Assembly: GCF_022134585.1 (NCBI RefSeq)
Contig: NZ_JAKNCT010000002.1
Span: 180,773 to 244,772 of the forward strand
Length of the DNA stretch: 64,000 nt
Source of the DNA: Mesosutterella porci
GTDB lineage: Bacteria; Pseudomonadota; Gammaproteobacteria; Burkholderiales; Burkholderiaceae_F
Direction: 5' to 3'
This document shows positions 18,005 to 28,253 of the stretch, in pieces. Within the stretch, counting starts at the first letter, position 1, and every line of letters begins with the position of its first letter. The notes beneath the pieces are model-generated. The model saw only the letters and a program-made list of their open reading frames with translations, was not told the DNA's origin and did not search any database. The translations under genes and the position numbers were made by a program.

Positions 18005-19405
18005 TCACGGTTTTTCCTCTGAGGCTCCCGCCCCAAGAGCTTCGTTGAAGCTCACATAGGCGTATAGGCGCTCCGAGCGTGCGTCGGCCAGGCTGGCTGC
18101 GGCGCTGTTGAAAGTCCTTTGGGCGGTAAGAACCGTGAGGAATCCCTCGCCGCCCAGTCTGTAGCGGTCAAGCGCCTGCAGCAGGGCGCGCTGCGAGGCC
18201 TCGAGCGAGGTGCGGCGTGACTCCTCGATGTCCTTCAGGTAACGGGTCGAGGACAGAGCGTCTCTCACGTCCCCGTAGGCCTGTTCGGCAGCCTGGCGGT
18301 AAGCCTCGAGGGCCGCCCGTTCCGCGGCCTTGGTCTCTTCGTAGCGCGCAGTGCGCCGCCCGAAGTCGAATATCGGCAGGTCGAGCGACACTCCCAGCGA
18401 CCAGATGGATGCGCCGAAAAGGCCGCTGAGTTCGCGCGACTGCGTGCCGGCGGAGCCGGTGAGCGAGATGCTGGGGAAAAAGGCTGCGTAGGCCGCGGCG
18501 ATTTCCGCATGGCTGCTGCGCAGGGCGGCCTCAGCCTGCCGCACGTCGGGCCGGTTCTGCAGCAGTTCGCTCGGCAGCCCCGGGCGCACGGCCGGGCAGG
18601 GCAGTTCGAGCGTCGCGGGCCTTCGCAGCCGCAGCTCCGGGCGGGAGGCGAGCAGGGCGAGCGCGTGCTCATGCTGCTCGGCCTCGAGCCGAAGCGTGTC
18701 CGCGTCCGCCTTCCTCGAGGCGAGCTCCGCCTCGGAGCTGCTCACGTCCACGTCGGTTGCCGTGCCGAGGCCGCGGCGGGAGCGGACGATCTCAAGAGTC
18801 TTTTGCATTGTCTCGAGGCTGTCGACGGCCAGGTCGAGCTTGCGCAGCGATCCGAGCCAGCCGATGTATTCGCGGGCGATGCTCCCGGCAAGCGAGAGCC
18901 TTACGGCACGCGCAGCCCACAGGCTCTTGTCGGCCGAGGCAAGGGCCGATTCCCGAAGATTTCTGTTTTTGCCCCAGAAGTCGAGCTCCCAGGACGCGCT
19001 TGCAGCCGCCCTGAGATAGTGGGGGCGCGACACGGCGTTAGTGGAAGTGCTGCGTGTTTTGCCGCGGCCTGAGTCGGCGGCCAGGCCTATTTCGGGATAG
19101 AGGTCGGCCCCGACCTGCCTTGCGTAGGCTCGGGCGGCGTCGAGTCGGGCCGCGGCGGCCTTCACGTTGTGGGCGTCGCGCAGCGCCGATTCGATGAGAG
19201 AGCTGAGCTGCGGGTCGCGCAGCTCGGACCACCAGTCGTCGCGCTCTGAGGCGACGCTGCCCTGCGGCGCGGGAGCCTGCCAGTCGGCGGGAAGGTGCAC
19301 TTTTTCAGCGGGCAGCGTCTCGGGCAGCCCCGGAGGGGTTGAACAGCCGGAAAGTCCGATCGAGCTGAGGCTCGCAGCCACAAGCAGAGCAAAGGAGCGC
19401 TTCAT
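18005..19405 (-). CDS. RND efflux outer-membrane lipoprotein (TolC/OprM/NodT family)
   Basis: 466 residues. The N-terminus MKRSFALLVAASLSSIGLSGC is a lipoprotein signal with the lipobox LSGC, as in OprM-type outer-membrane factors. Two outer-membrane-efflux repeats follow (about 55-245 and 260-455), including QNRPDVRQAEAALRSSHAEI. It overlaps the pump gene by 4 nt and completes a tripartite system that expels drugs or toxic compounds across both membranes. Confidence 0.92.
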   Translation of the reverse strand: MKRSFALLVAASLSSIGLSGCSTPPGLPETLPAEKVHLPADWQAPAPQGSVASERDDWWSELRDPQLSSLIESALRDAHNVKAAAARLDAARAYARQVGADLYPEIGLAADSGRGKTRSTSTNAVSRPHYLRAAASASWELDFWGKNRNLRESALASADKSLWAARAVRLSLAGSIAREYIGWLGSLRKLDLAVDSLETMQKTLEIVRSRRGLGTATDVDVSSSEAELASRKADADTLRLEAEQHEHALALLASRPELRLRRPATLELPCPAVRPGLPSELLQNRPDVRQAEAALRSSHAEIAAAYAAFFPSISLTGSAGTQSRELSGLFGASIWSLGVSLDLPIFDFGRRTARYEETKAAERAALEAYRQAAEQAYGDVRDALSSTRYLKDIEESRRTSLEASQRALLQALDRYRLGGEGFLTVLTAQRTFNSAAASLADARSERLYAYVSFNEALGAGASEEKP

Positions 19406-22400
19406 TTTTCCTCCTTCCCTTTCTTTTCAGCAGGCGAACCGCTTCCGCCGGACCTGCGGCGGCCCAGCGAGGCGAACCAGGTGAAAAACACCGGAACGAA
19501 CAGCGTCGCGATGAATGTGGAGAGCAGCATCCCGCCCAGCACGCCGGTTCCCATCGAACGGCGGGCTGCGGATCCGGCTCCGCTCGCGATCGCAAGCGGC
19601 AGCACGCCCAGCATGAACGCGAGCGAGGTCATCAGGATGGGCCTGAAGCGAAGCCGTGCAGCGTCAACCGCGGCTTTCCCGGGCTCTTCGCCCTCGGCCA
19701 TTTTCTGGAGGGCGAACTCCACGATCAGAATGGCGTTTTTGGTCGCTAGTCCGATCAGAACGAGCAGGCCGATCTGGAAATAAATGTCGTTGTTGAAGCC
19801 TCTCAGATCCACTGCAAGGAAGGCTCCGAGCAGCGAAAACGGCAGCGCGAGCACCACCGCGACGGGCAGAGACCAGCGCTCGAACAGGGCCGCAAGAATG
19901 AGAAATACAACGAGGATGCCGAACCCGAAGGCTGTCGAGGAGGAGCTGCCGATGCGCTTTTCCTGCCAGGCCTGGTCCACCCAGCCGATCGTATAGCCTT
20001 CCGGAAGCACCTCGTCGGCGACTTTCTCGACCAGGCTGATGGAGCTGCCGGAGCTCACCCCCTGAGCCGCGGCACCCATGAAGCGCGCGGCAAGGTAGCC
20101 GTTAAGCCTCGTCATACTGATGGGGCCGGAGGTCCTCTTTACCGTGACCAGGGTGGAGAGCGGGATCATCTCTCCGGAGTTGGAGCGCACCCAGGCCCGC
20201 CCAATATCCTGCGGATTCATCCGGTAGGGGGCGTCGGCCTGGACGATGACGCGAAGCAGCTTGGAGTCCCGGGGAAAATCGTTGACGTAGGTGCTTCCGA
20301 TCAGGGTGCCGAGGGTGTTGTAGACCGTGGCGATGTCGACTCCCATCGCAGCCGCTTTCTCCTCATCCACCTCGGCGGAAAGCTGCGGGGATTCGGCCTG
20401 CAGGAAGCTGCGCAGCGATGTGAGCTCGGGATGCTCCCGGAGCGCCGCGATGAAGTCGTCGGTCACCGCCTGTAGGGCCCTCGGATTGTCGCTGCCGCGG
20501 GCAAGGATGAAGCCCGTGAAGCCGTTGGTGCTGCCCAGGCCCGGAATCGCCGCGGGAAGTGTTGCGGTGCCGACTCCGTCCGTGCGGGCGCTGGCGATTG
20601 ACTGCATCCGGACACGGATGTCCGAGGCGGTGACGCTGCGCTCGTCCCAGGGCTTGAGCTTTGCCGTGAAGGAGGCGATGTCGGGCCTGAAGTCCGACGT
20701 GGTCGAGTCTCGTCCGGTTTCAGACACGACAGAGTCGATGCCCGGCAGCTTCCGGATCTGGTCGGCGATTTCCGTGGTGGCCTTGTAGGTTCTCGGGAAA
20801 GCGGTTCCGTCAGGCATGCGGAAGGTCATCCTCACGAGCCCTTGGTCTTCGGTGGGAATGAAGGAGGTCGGCGTGACCGCCATCAGTTCCCAGACAAGCG
20901 CCGAGACGGCCAGCAGCAGCACGAAGCAGAGCTTCCCGTGGGCGAGCAGCCAGCTCACGACGCGGATGAAGAAATCCGTGGAGACGGCAAGAATCTGGTT
21001 GAAGGCGAGGAATAAGCGCGGCTTTTTCCTCGAGGGATCCCCGGGCTTCAGGAAGAGGGCGCACAGCGCCGGGGTGAGGGTGAGTGCGTTGAAGCCCGAG
21101 ATGATCACGGCCATGGCGACAGTAACGGCGAACTGCCTGTAGAGCTCGCCCGCCATGCCGCCCAGGAAGGCGACAGGGATGAAAACCGCGGAAAGAACGA
21201 GCACGATGGCGATGAGCGCGCTGGAGACCTCCTTCATGGCCTGCTGCGCGGCCTGTCGCGGCGGCAGGTGCTGCTGGGTCATCAGCCGGTCGACGTTTTC
21301 GAGGACGACGATGGCATCGTCCACCACAATGCCGATTGCGAGCGTCATCGCGAAAAGGGTGAGCGTGTTGATGGAAAAGCCGCACAGCCACAGCCCTGCG
21401 GTGCAGCCAATCAGCGACACCGGCACGGAGATCATGGGGATGAGGGTCGCGCGCCAGCTCTGCAGGAAGAGGAACACGACGCCCAGCACCAGCAGAAAAG
21501 CCTCTCCGATCGTGATGAGAACTTCGCGGATGGAGGCTTTCACGAAGACGGTGGTGTCGTCGGTGACGTTGTAGGCGAGCTTGCCCTTCGGAAAATGTAC
21601 GGAGAGCTCCTTGAGTCGGTTCTTCACCGCGTTGGCCGCGGCGAGAGCGTTGCCGCCCGACTGCAGGAACACTGCGATGTTGGCCGCTGGGGCGCCGTTC
21701 TGGCGGCTTACGAATTCATAGTTGCGGTTGCCGACCTCCACCCGGGCGACGTCGCGCAGATGGATCACGCCGAGGCTCGGGTCGCTTTTGATGACGATGT
21801 TCCGGAACTGATCCGGATTGATGAGCTGGCGCCGTCCTGTGACCGTGTAGAACAGCTGCTGGCCTTCCACGGTGGGGGCCGAGCCGGTGCGCCCGATGCC
21901 GTACTGCATGTTCTGGCTGGAAATGGCGCTCTGGATGTCCGATGTCGTCACCTTCAGCTTGGCCATCCGCAGCGGGTCGACCCAGATGCGCATCGAGGAC
22001 TCCACGTTGCCGAAGATGGTCACGTCGCCGATGTCCTCCACGCGCTTGAGCTCGTCGACGATGTTCACATTCGCGTAGTCAGCCATCTCGATCGGCGACA
22101 TGCTGCCGTCTGGCGAGGTGAGGATGACGCGCAGAAGGTTGTCGGAGCTTCTCTTGCGGACCGTCACGCCCACGTTGCGCACGGCCTGCGGCAGCTTGCG
22201 CTCAACGGTGCGGACCCGGTTGTTGATTTCGAGAACCGCATCGTTGGGGTTGACGCCGATGTCGAAGGTGCAGTCGATGCGGACCTCTCCGCTCGAGCGC
22301 AGCGTCGTCCTGTAGTAGAGCAGGCCCTGAATGCCCGACAGCTGCGCCTCGATGGGCTGGGCGACCGTGCGCGACAAGGTGAGGATGTCGGCCCCGTCAT

Positions 22401-22548
22401 AGGAAGCGTTGATCATGACCGAAGGGGGCGTGATGTTCGGGTACTGCGAAATGGGCAGCACGCGGATGGAAATCAGCCCCGCCAGGATGATCAGTATCGC
22501 CATGACGGTGGAAAAGATGGGGCGCTTGATGCAGAACTGGGAAAGCAT
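19402..22548 (-). CDS. RND multidrug efflux pump, AcrB/MexB (HAE1) family
   Basis: 1048 residues, the normal length for AcrB-type pumps. Twelve hydrophobic segments are arranged as TM1, a large periplasmic loop, TM2-7, a second loop, TM8-12. The proton-relay Asp pair is in TM4 (IGIVVDDAIVVLENVDR) and the TM10 Lys in GLATKNAILIVEFAL. It starts 15 nt after the membrane fusion protein with GAGG upstream. The substrate range cannot be predicted. No tetR or similar regulator adjoins the operon. Confidence 0.95.
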   Translation of the reverse strand: MLSQFCIKRPIFSTVMAILIILAGLISIRVLPISQYPNITPPSVMINASYDGADILTLSRTVAQPIEAQLSGIQGLLYYRTTLRSSGEVRIDCTFDIGVNPNDAVLEINNRVRTVERKLPQAVRNVGVTVRKRSSDNLLRVILTSPDGSMSPIEMADYANVNIVDELKRVEDIGDVTIFGNVESSMRIWVDPLRMAKLKVTTSDIQSAISSQNMQYGIGRTGSAPTVEGQQLFYTVTGRRQLINPDQFRNIVIKSDPSLGVIHLRDVARVEVGNRNYEFVSRQNGAPAANIAVFLQSGGNALAAANAVKNRLKELSVHFPKGKLAYNVTDDTTVFVKASIREVLITIGEAFLLVLGVVFLFLQSWRATLIPMISVPVSLIGCTAGLWLCGFSINTLTLFAMTLAIGIVVDDAIVVLENVDRLMTQQHLPPRQAAQQAMKEVSSALIAIVLVLSAVFIPVAFLGGMAGELYRQFAVTVAMAVIISGFNALTLTPALCALFLKPGDPSRKKPRLFLAFNQILAVSTDFFIRVVSWLLAHGKLCFVLLLAVSALVWELMAVTPTSFIPTEDQGLVRMTFRMPDGTAFPRTYKATTEIADQIRKLPGIDSVVSETGRDSTTSDFRPDIASFTAKLKPWDERSVTASDIRVRMQSIASARTDGVGTATLPAAIPGLGSTNGFTGFILARGSDNPRALQAVTDDFIAALREHPELTSLRSFLQAESPQLSAEVDEEKAAAMGVDIATVYNTLGTLIGSTYVNDFPRDSKLLRVIVQADAPYRMNPQDIGRAWVRSNSGEMIPLSTLVTVKRTSGPISMTRLNGYLAARFMGAAAQGVSSGSSISLVEKVADEVLPEGYTIGWVDQAWQEKRIGSSSSTAFGFGILVVFLILAALFERWSLPVAVVLALPFSLLGAFLAVDLRGFNNDIYFQIGLLVLIGLATKNAILIVEFALQKMAEGEEPGKAAVDAARLRFRPILMTSLAFMLGVLPLAIASGAGSAARRSMGTGVLGGMLLSTFIATLFVPVFFTWFASLGRRRSGGSGSPAEKKGKEEK

Positions 22549-22563
22549 GGCCGGAGCCTCGAT

Positions 22564-23676
22564 TTACTGAGCCGGAGAGGAGCCTGCCGCGGCACTCTGG
22601 GAGGCTGCCTTGACCTCGCGGCCGTCGCGCAGCCTCAGGATCTGATTGACGATGACCTGGTCGCCCGGCTTCAGGCCGGAGCGGACAATCCAGTTTGCAT
22701 CGTCCCATGTGCCCACGGTTACCGCGGTCTTGTGCGCCTTTCCGTCTTTCATCGTGTAAAGCGCATAGGTGCCGTCAGACTGCTGGAGCACAGCTCCCTG
22801 GGGCACGAGGTAAACCCCTTTCTCCACTCCCGTCTGCAGCCGCACCCGCACGAACTGTCCGGAAAGAAGCCCGGTGGTTTTCTGCAGTCTGGCGCGCAGC
22901 TGCCTCGTCCCGAGGTCGTCGTCGACCGCCTGCGAAACATAGTCGAGCCGCGCCGGCAGCCTCGCTCCCTCCGGATTGACCACCTCCACGGCGCTGCTGC
23001 GCGAGATTTTTGCTTCGCCCAGATCGCGGTCGCTGATGGCGAACACGACCCTCAGGTCGCCCTTCTGGGTCAATGTGGTGAGCAGCGTCGTGTGCTGCGT
23101 GACCAGCGACCCCGTATGGACCAGCGAAAGCCCGGCTACCCCGGGGGAAGGTGCCCGGATCTGAGTGTGGGCGAGGTCTACTGCGGCGCTCTCGACCCTG
23201 GCCTGCGCGGCGGCCAGCGCGGCCTTGGCCGACTGTTCTGTGGAGAGCGCGTCGTCGAGCTCCTTCCTTGAGGCGGCCTGGGCGGCCTCGAGGCCCTGGG
23301 TTCTCTTGAGCTCGCGGGCGGCCTGCGCGGCCTGCGCGGCGAGCTGGTCCCTCTGCGAGCGAGCTTCTTTGAGCGCCGCCTCGCTGGCCGAGGGGTCAAT
23401 GACGAAAAGAAGTTGCCCGGCCTTCACCGGAGTGCCCTCAGCGTAGGCGATGCGCTTGAGTATGCCGGAGACCTGCGAGCGGATTTCCACCTGAGAGGTG
23501 CCCTCCGTCTTCCCCATGACTTCCTGCCAGTGGGGAACGTCTACCGGAGTCACCGTGACGGTCGAAACTTCAACGGGTTTCACAGCGGGCGCTTTTTTGC
23601 CTGAATCGCTGCAGCCCGAGGCCAGCACGGCCGCGATCGCGGAAAGAACCAGCGGTTTGAGCCAAGAAATGTTCAT
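22564..23676 (-). CDS. RND efflux periplasmic adaptor (AcrA/MexA family)
   Basis: 370 residues. The start at 23676 is chosen over an upstream extension because it gives a lipoprotein signal (MNISWLKPLVLSAIAAVLASGC, lipobox LASGC) and has AGAGG at a good distance. A split lipoyl/coiled-coil hairpin domain (QVEIRSQVSGILKRIAY, then long Ala/Arg helices) and a beta-barrel domain follow. It is first in the operon adaptor-pump-outer membrane factor. Confidence 0.92.
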   Translation of the reverse strand: MNISWLKPLVLSAIAAVLASGCSDSGKKAPAVKPVEVSTVTVTPVDVPHWQEVMGKTEGTSQVEIRSQVSGILKRIAYAEGTPVKAGQLLFVIDPSASEAALKEARSQRDQLAAQAAQAARELKRTQGLEAAQAASRKELDDALSTEQSAKAALAAAQARVESAAVDLAHTQIRAPSPGVAGLSLVHTGSLVTQHTTLLTTLTQKGDLRVVFAISDRDLGEAKISRSSAVEVVNPEGARLPARLDYVSQAVDDDLGTRQLRARLQKTTGLLSGQFVRVRLQTGVEKGVYLVPQGAVLQQSDGTYALYTMKDGKAHKTAVTVGTWDDANWIVRSGLKPGDQVIVNQILRLRDGREVKAASQSAAAGSSPAQ

Positions 23677-23833
23677 GGGGCCTCTGTTTGAATGAAAAAC
23701 GCGGCTATTTTTCTGGGAAAGATACGCCGGAGAAAGTAAAAGAATCGTTGACGGCTTGCAAAAAAACGGCAAGGCTCCGTAAATGATCGTTAAAGTCTCA
23801 TGCGCATCTCTGCTTCGGGATTCCCTGCGGAGG

Positions 23834-25618
23834 TCAGAACCATTCGGTGGACTTGACCAGCCAGTCGAGCGCCTTGCCTTCAACCCGATCCAGGAGAGCC
23901 TCGCGGACCTGGCGGTGGTAGCGGTTAAGCAGCGCGATTTCTTCTGACTTCATCATCCGGGCCACGATGAGGCGCGTGTCGATGGGGCACAGCGTCAGGG
24001 CCCGGAAGCCCATGAAGCGCCCGAACTCGCTTTCCGACCTCACCTCCGGGGTGATGAGGCTTTCGATTCGGATGCCCCAGCGCCCTTCCCTGTAAAGCCC
24101 GGGCTCGTCCGATACGACGACGCCCTCCACCGTGCGGGTGGCCTCCGAGGGCAGGCTGCGCGGGGAAATCGAATAGGGCCTCTCGTGCACGTTCATGAAA
24201 AAGCCGACGCCGTGGCCTGTACCGTGGCCGAAGTCCGCGTCAGTCTCCCAGAGCGGGGCGCGGGCGAAGGTATCGAGCTGCGAGGCGTAAGCCCCTTCGG
24301 GAAAGTAAGCGTCGAGCAGATGAAGGTGCGCACGGAGCACGGCCGTATAGTCCTTCCGAAGCGCCTCCGGGGGACGGTGGATCGCCGTGACGCGGGTGAT
24401 GTCCGTCGTTCCGCTCTGATACTGTGCGCCTGAATCGATCAGCAGGACTGTATCTCCCGCAAGCGGGCTGCAGTGGGCTTCGTCGGGCGTGTAGTGCGGA
24501 AGAGCCGCATTGGGGCCCACCGCTGCTATGGTTCCGAAGGACTCGCTCACGTAGCCGCTTTCCCGGGATCGTTCTTCATGGAGCCTGCGTACCACGTCCA
24601 TTTCCGTGAGGGCTCTGCCTCGGGCGAGCTCCTCCTCAAGCCAGGCGTAGAACCTGCAGAGCGCCGCGCCGTCCTTTTTCATGGTTTCTTCAATCAGGCG
24701 GATCTCTTCCTTCGTCTTGCGCGTCTTGAGCAGCGCGATGGGCGACATCCCCCTGATGATCTCCACCTGCCTGCCTATGGCGCCGGCCGCCGTGGAGGAA
24801 ATCACCGAGGGGTCGATGAAAAGCCTCAAGGCGGGCAGAGCCCGCAGGCTGTCCCTGAATGCGTCGTAGGGGCGGATGCAAAAGCCCTCGGCCTCTAGCT
24901 TCGGGCGCAGCTTGGCGGGCAGTCCGTCTTCATTGAGAAACACGAAGGCCTGGTCTTTCAGCACGAGCAGATGCGACAGGAAAACGGGGTTGTAGTCCAC
25001 GTCCGAGCCGCGCAGATTGGTGAGCCAGCCGATTTCGTCCAGCGCCGAGGTGGCGAAGGCATCGGCGCCCTTTTTCGCCAGCTCCCCGCGAAGCCGCTCG
25101 AGTTTGTGACCCGCAGGCTCCGGGGCGAGCGTGTTCTCGTAAATCCGGCTGTGGGGAAGGGCTGGACGGTCTGTCCAGATTTCGGCGGCCAGGTTCAGGT
25201 CGGTCCTCAGCGCGATGCCCCTGGGGTCGAGCGCCTCGCGCAGCTTTGTTTCAAGCTCGAGCGGCAGGCTCTCGCCGGAGATTCCTGCGCTCGAGCCGGA
25301 GGCCAGGTTCTCGGAAAGCCACTCGATCCAGCCCCGGACGCCCGGTGCGCCGAGCTTCATCAGCGCAATGCCGGAGCCCTCGAGCTGGCGCGAGGCCTGG
25401 ACCCAGTAGCGGCTGTCGGTCCACAGCAGCGCCTCCGAGGCCGTGACGACAAGAATGCCGTAGCTGCCGGTGAAGCCCGACAGCCAGGCCCTTTCCGCCC
25501 AGCGCCCCGGGACGTACTCCGAGGCATGGGGGTCGGAGGTGATCGAAATCCAGGCCGAGAGGCCCTGCTTCACTAAATGCTCTCTGAGCTTTGCGATCCG
25601 GCTGGCTGATTCTGGCAT
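23834..25618 (-). CDS. Xaa-Pro aminopeptidase (AMP-P, family M24)
   Basis: About 594 residues, the long three-domain form of aminopeptidase P that removes the N-terminal residue before proline. Two creatinase-like N-terminal domains are followed by the M24 domain. Dimetal ligands are visible: Asp in LLIDSGAQY, Asp in TTDITRV, His in FGHGTGHGVG, Glu in SDEPGLYREG and Glu in IRIESL. The start MPESASRIAKL is preferred, preceded by AAGGGGGG; an in-frame ATG 24 nt upstream is possible. Confidence 0.9.
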   Translation of the reverse strand: MPESASRIAKLREHLVKQGLSAWISITSDPHASEYVPGRWAERAWLSGFTGSYGILVVTASEALLWTDSRYWVQASRQLEGSGIALMKLGAPGVRGWIEWLSENLASGSSAGISGESLPLELETKLREALDPRGIALRTDLNLAAEIWTDRPALPHSRIYENTLAPEPAGHKLERLRGELAKKGADAFATSALDEIGWLTNLRGSDVDYNPVFLSHLLVLKDQAFVFLNEDGLPAKLRPKLEAEGFCIRPYDAFRDSLRALPALRLFIDPSVISSTAAGAIGRQVEIIRGMSPIALLKTRKTKEEIRLIEETMKKDGAALCRFYAWLEEELARGRALTEMDVVRRLHEERSRESGYVSESFGTIAAVGPNAALPHYTPDEAHCSPLAGDTVLLIDSGAQYQSGTTDITRVTAIHRPPEALRKDYTAVLRAHLHLLDAYFPEGAYASQLDTFARAPLWETDADFGHGTGHGVGFFMNVHERPYSISPRSLPSEATRTVEGVVVSDEPGLYREGRWGIRIESLITPEVRSESEFGRFMGFRALTLCPIDTRLIVARMMKSEEIALLNRYHRQVREALLDRVEGKALDWLVKSTEWF

Positions 25619-25661
25619 GTTCGTGCGTACCCCCCTTCTCATCAATGAGTCATCAATCAAT

Positions 25662-26099
25662 TTAAAAGAGCTTTCTCAGCGTGACGCTGAAAGGCAGGGC
25701 CACGACCCCATCGGGAGTTTTCGACTCTATCATCCGCAGTTCCTCTATGCGCCAGCCCGCGTCCCGGAATTCAGTGATCGTGGCCGACACATGTAGCCCG
25801 CGGCAGATGAGCCTCGTGTCGCCGAAGCGCTCTCCCGAGACGAGCGGCTCGGCGGCACGGCAGGTGGCGAGCGTCTGGTACGGGGCGTCGATCAGGGGGT
25901 CGGCGGGGAACTGTTCCTGCGGGGCGGCGGGCTTCGCGGACGGAGAGGCCTGCGGGAGCCGTTCAGCGGGCGCCGCCGCTGCGGACTGCCGGGGGGAGGC
26001 CGCAGCCTGCTCCTGGGGCTTTTGCGGGGCCGTTGTCGAGCAACCGGCCAGCAGGAATGCGGCGGCAAGGAGGAAAGAGCGTGTCAGGCTGGCTTTCAA
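25662..26099 (-). CDS. Small lipoprotein, unknown function
   Basis: 145 residues. MKASLTRSFLLAAAFLLAGC is a clear lipoprotein signal (lipobox LAGC). An Ala/Pro/Gln-rich linker follows (about 22-65), then a compact 80-residue domain with two Cys and the pattern TRLICRGLHVSATITEF. I do not recognise a family. The upstream position relative to the aminopeptidase gene suggests co-transcription. The linker could span from membrane to peptidoglycan. Confidence 0.75.
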   Translation of the reverse strand: MKASLTRSFLLAAAFLLAGCSTTAPQKPQEQAAASPRQSAAAAPAERLPQASPSAKPAAPQEQFPADPLIDAPYQTLATCRAAEPLVSGERFGDTRLICRGLHVSATITEFRDAGWRIEELRMIESKTPDGVVALPFSVTLRKLF

Positions 26100-26204
26100 A
26101 GCGTCTGCTCCAGGAGAAGGAAACCAACGGACTATTTTAAGCGCGGGCGAATCCGAACAGGGGCCGCGGGAAAGAGGGGCCGCCGGCTCTTTTCCCGCGC
26201 TTCG

Positions 26205-27965
26205 TCAGTGCCTGCGGCCGCGGCTGCTGCGCCGCGCGATCATTCCGGGGGGCAGGTTGCTTCGGGTGTTGCTGTCGCTGTAGCGGGAGTTCTGCTCGAA
26301 GTAGTCAGTGCTGCGGGCGGGGCGAGGCTGACCGCTTCTGCGGGAGCGGCCTTTGCCCGGGCGCGAGGAGGCCCCTCGGGGTTTCCCTCCGGCAGGATAG
26401 GGCGCCTCGCCCGGCATGTTCTGCGGCAGGAACAGGGCCTGCTGCTCCGGCGCGAAGGGATCCTTCGGCTCATAGCGTCCGATGGAGGCGCTGCGGCCGC
26501 GCCGCGCGGGCTTGCGGGGGCGGTAATGAATTGAATTGCCGAAATTGTCCGGGTCGAAATCGGGGCCTGCGGCCTTCTTGCCGGCAGAGGAAGCCGATCC
26601 GCGGGCGGGCTTTCTGCGGCCGCGTCCGGCAGAGGGATCGCGGTCGGAGAAGCCGCGGTCGCCTTCGCCGGCGGCGGGAAGCGCCTCGGCGACAGCCTGA
26701 GCTGAGCCGCTGGGCTGGGGCTTGCGGGGCTCTTTCTTCCTGGCTCTGCGGGCCTCGCTCTGGCGGGCGAGCTGCCGGCGGCGGCTCTGCTCAGCCTTCC
26801 GGTCGTCTTCGGCCATGTCCTCGGGCTGCGGTCCGTCGTAGCCTTCGGGGGTGATGAGTTCGATTTTTTCCTTCAGCAGCTTTTCAATGGCGGCAAGCTG
26901 CGGGCGGTCTTCCGGCGAGACGAAACTCACGGCGTGTCCCTCAACGCCCGCCCGGCCGGTGCGTCCGATGCGGTGGACATAATCTTCGGGGACATCCGGC
27001 AGCTCGTAGTTCACTACATGCGGCAGCTGCTCTATGTCAAGGCCGCGGGCGGCGATGTCCGTGGCGACGAGCACGCGCACCTTCTTCGCCTTGAAGTCCG
27101 CCAGGGCGCGCGTCCGAGCGTTCTGGCTCTTGTTGCCGTGAATGGCGGCCGCGGAGATGCCGTCGCGGATAAGCTGCTGGCAGAGACGGTTCGCGGCGTG
27201 CTTCATGCGGGTGAACACGAGCACCTGGTCCCATCCGCCATCGACAATCAGGTCCCGCAGCAGCTCGCGCTTGCGGTTTTTGGCGATACTGTAGGCCTGC
27301 TGGCGGATCAAGGCCGATTCCTTGTTCGGGGAGATTTCGACCGAGACGGGATCGGAGAGGAGTGTGTCGGCTAGGCGCCGGATGTCTGGGCTGAACGTAG
27401 CCGAGAAGAGCAGGTTCTGCCGCTTTTCAGGCACGAGCTTCAGGATGCGGCGGATGTCGTGGATGAAGCCCATGTCGAGCATGCGGTCGGCTTCGTCGAG
27501 GACAAGATAGCGCACGGCGGAAAGGTCCACGTTGCCCTGGCCCGCATGGTCGAGGAGCCGCCCCGGCGTTGCGATCAGGATGTCGACGCCTCCGGCGAGG
27601 GCCGCGGTCTGCGGCTTGATGTTCACTCCGCCGAAAACGAGCGCGGAGCTGACTCTGGTGTAGCGGCAGTACGAGCGGATGTTTTCGTGGATCTGCGCTG
27701 CGAGCTCGCGCGTCGGCGCGAGGATGAGCGCCTTTACCTGCTTGGGCTGGACGGGGGCCTTGTCGGCCGAGATTTTCTGGATCAGGGGCAGGCTGTAGGC
27801 GGCGGTCTTGCCGGTGCCCGTCTGGGCTGCCGCGAGAATGTCCCGGCCCTGGAGGACGGCGGGGACAGCCTTTTGCTGTATCGGGGTCGGCTGCTCGTAG
27901 CCCATGTCGGCTACGGCGCGGTTCAGGGGCTCGATGAGCCCCAGATCTGCAAACGGTTGGTTCAC
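26205..27965 (-). CDS. rhlE: DEAD-box RNA helicase, RhlE type
   Basis: About 586 residues. DEAD-box motifs are in order: AQTGTGKT (I), PTRELAAQI (Ia), TPGRLLDH (Ib), VLDEADRML (II), SATFS (III), [11 protein letters not shown] (V) and [10 protein letters not shown] (VI). The C-terminal 200 residues are a basic Arg/Pro/Ser-rich tail typical of RhlE. It remodels RNA in ribosome assembly or decay. No ATG precedes the core: GTG at 27965 (product starting with NQPFADLGL) fits homologues best; TTG at 27998 is the alternative. Confidence 0.92.
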   Translation of the reverse strand: MNQPFADLGLIEPLNRAVADMGYEQPTPIQQKAVPAVLQGRDILAAAQTGTGKTAAYSLPLIQKISADKAPVQPKQVKALILAPTRELAAQIHENIRSYCRYTRVSSALVFGGVNIKPQTAALAGGVDILIATPGRLLDHAGQGNVDLSAVRYLVLDEADRMLDMGFIHDIRRILKLVPEKRQNLLFSATFSPDIRRLADTLLSDPVSVEISPNKESALIRQQAYSIAKNRKRELLRDLIVDGGWDQVLVFTRMKHAANRLCQQLIRDGISAAAIHGNKSQNARTRALADFKAKKVRVLVATDIAARGLDIEQLPHVVNYELPDVPEDYVHRIGRTGRAGVEGHAVSFVSPEDRPQLAAIEKLLKEKIELITPEGYDGPQPEDMAEDDRKAEQSRRRQLARQSEARRARKKEPRKPQPSGSAQAVAEALPAAGEGDRGFSDRDPSAGRGRRKPARGSASSAGKKAAGPDFDPDNFGNSIHYRPRKPARRGRSASIGRYEPKDPFAPEQQALFLPQNMPGEAPYPAGGKPRGASSRPGKGRSRRSGQPRPARSTDYFEQNSRYSDSNTRSNLPPGMIARRSSRGRRH

Positions 27966-28253
27966 TTGGAGGAAAACCTTAAGGCGCTCCGATGCCAACC
28001 GCGGCTGCGGGCTGGCCCAGGCAGTGGAGTGCTGTGTTAGTTAATCTATCATCAGACGGGCGGTTCCCGGTATATTGAGGAAACCGTGCCGGCCCGATGG
28101 CCGGCTGTGGATCCCGGGCGGCCTGGCTGCCCGGTATTGTCTGGCAGTTGCGCTGGCGGCATTGATTTTCCGCGCAGCGGCTCTGCATTTTACCTGATTG
28201 CCGAAAAGCAGGGAAAAGTCTCCCGGCGCTCGGCTGCGCGAGGAAGCGTGAAA

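Noticed and set aside
21268..23271. Long open frame opposite the RND pump and adaptor genes
   Set aside because: Codon-bias shadow crossing two genuine genes; composition is Asp/Val/Gly/Arg-rich without any recognisable domain.
26120..26205. Hairpin GCGGGAAA-AGAG/CTCT-TTCCCGC after rhlE as an intrinsic terminator
   Set aside because: The stem is plausible but a GC-rich tract follows instead of T residues, so it was not listed as a terminator.
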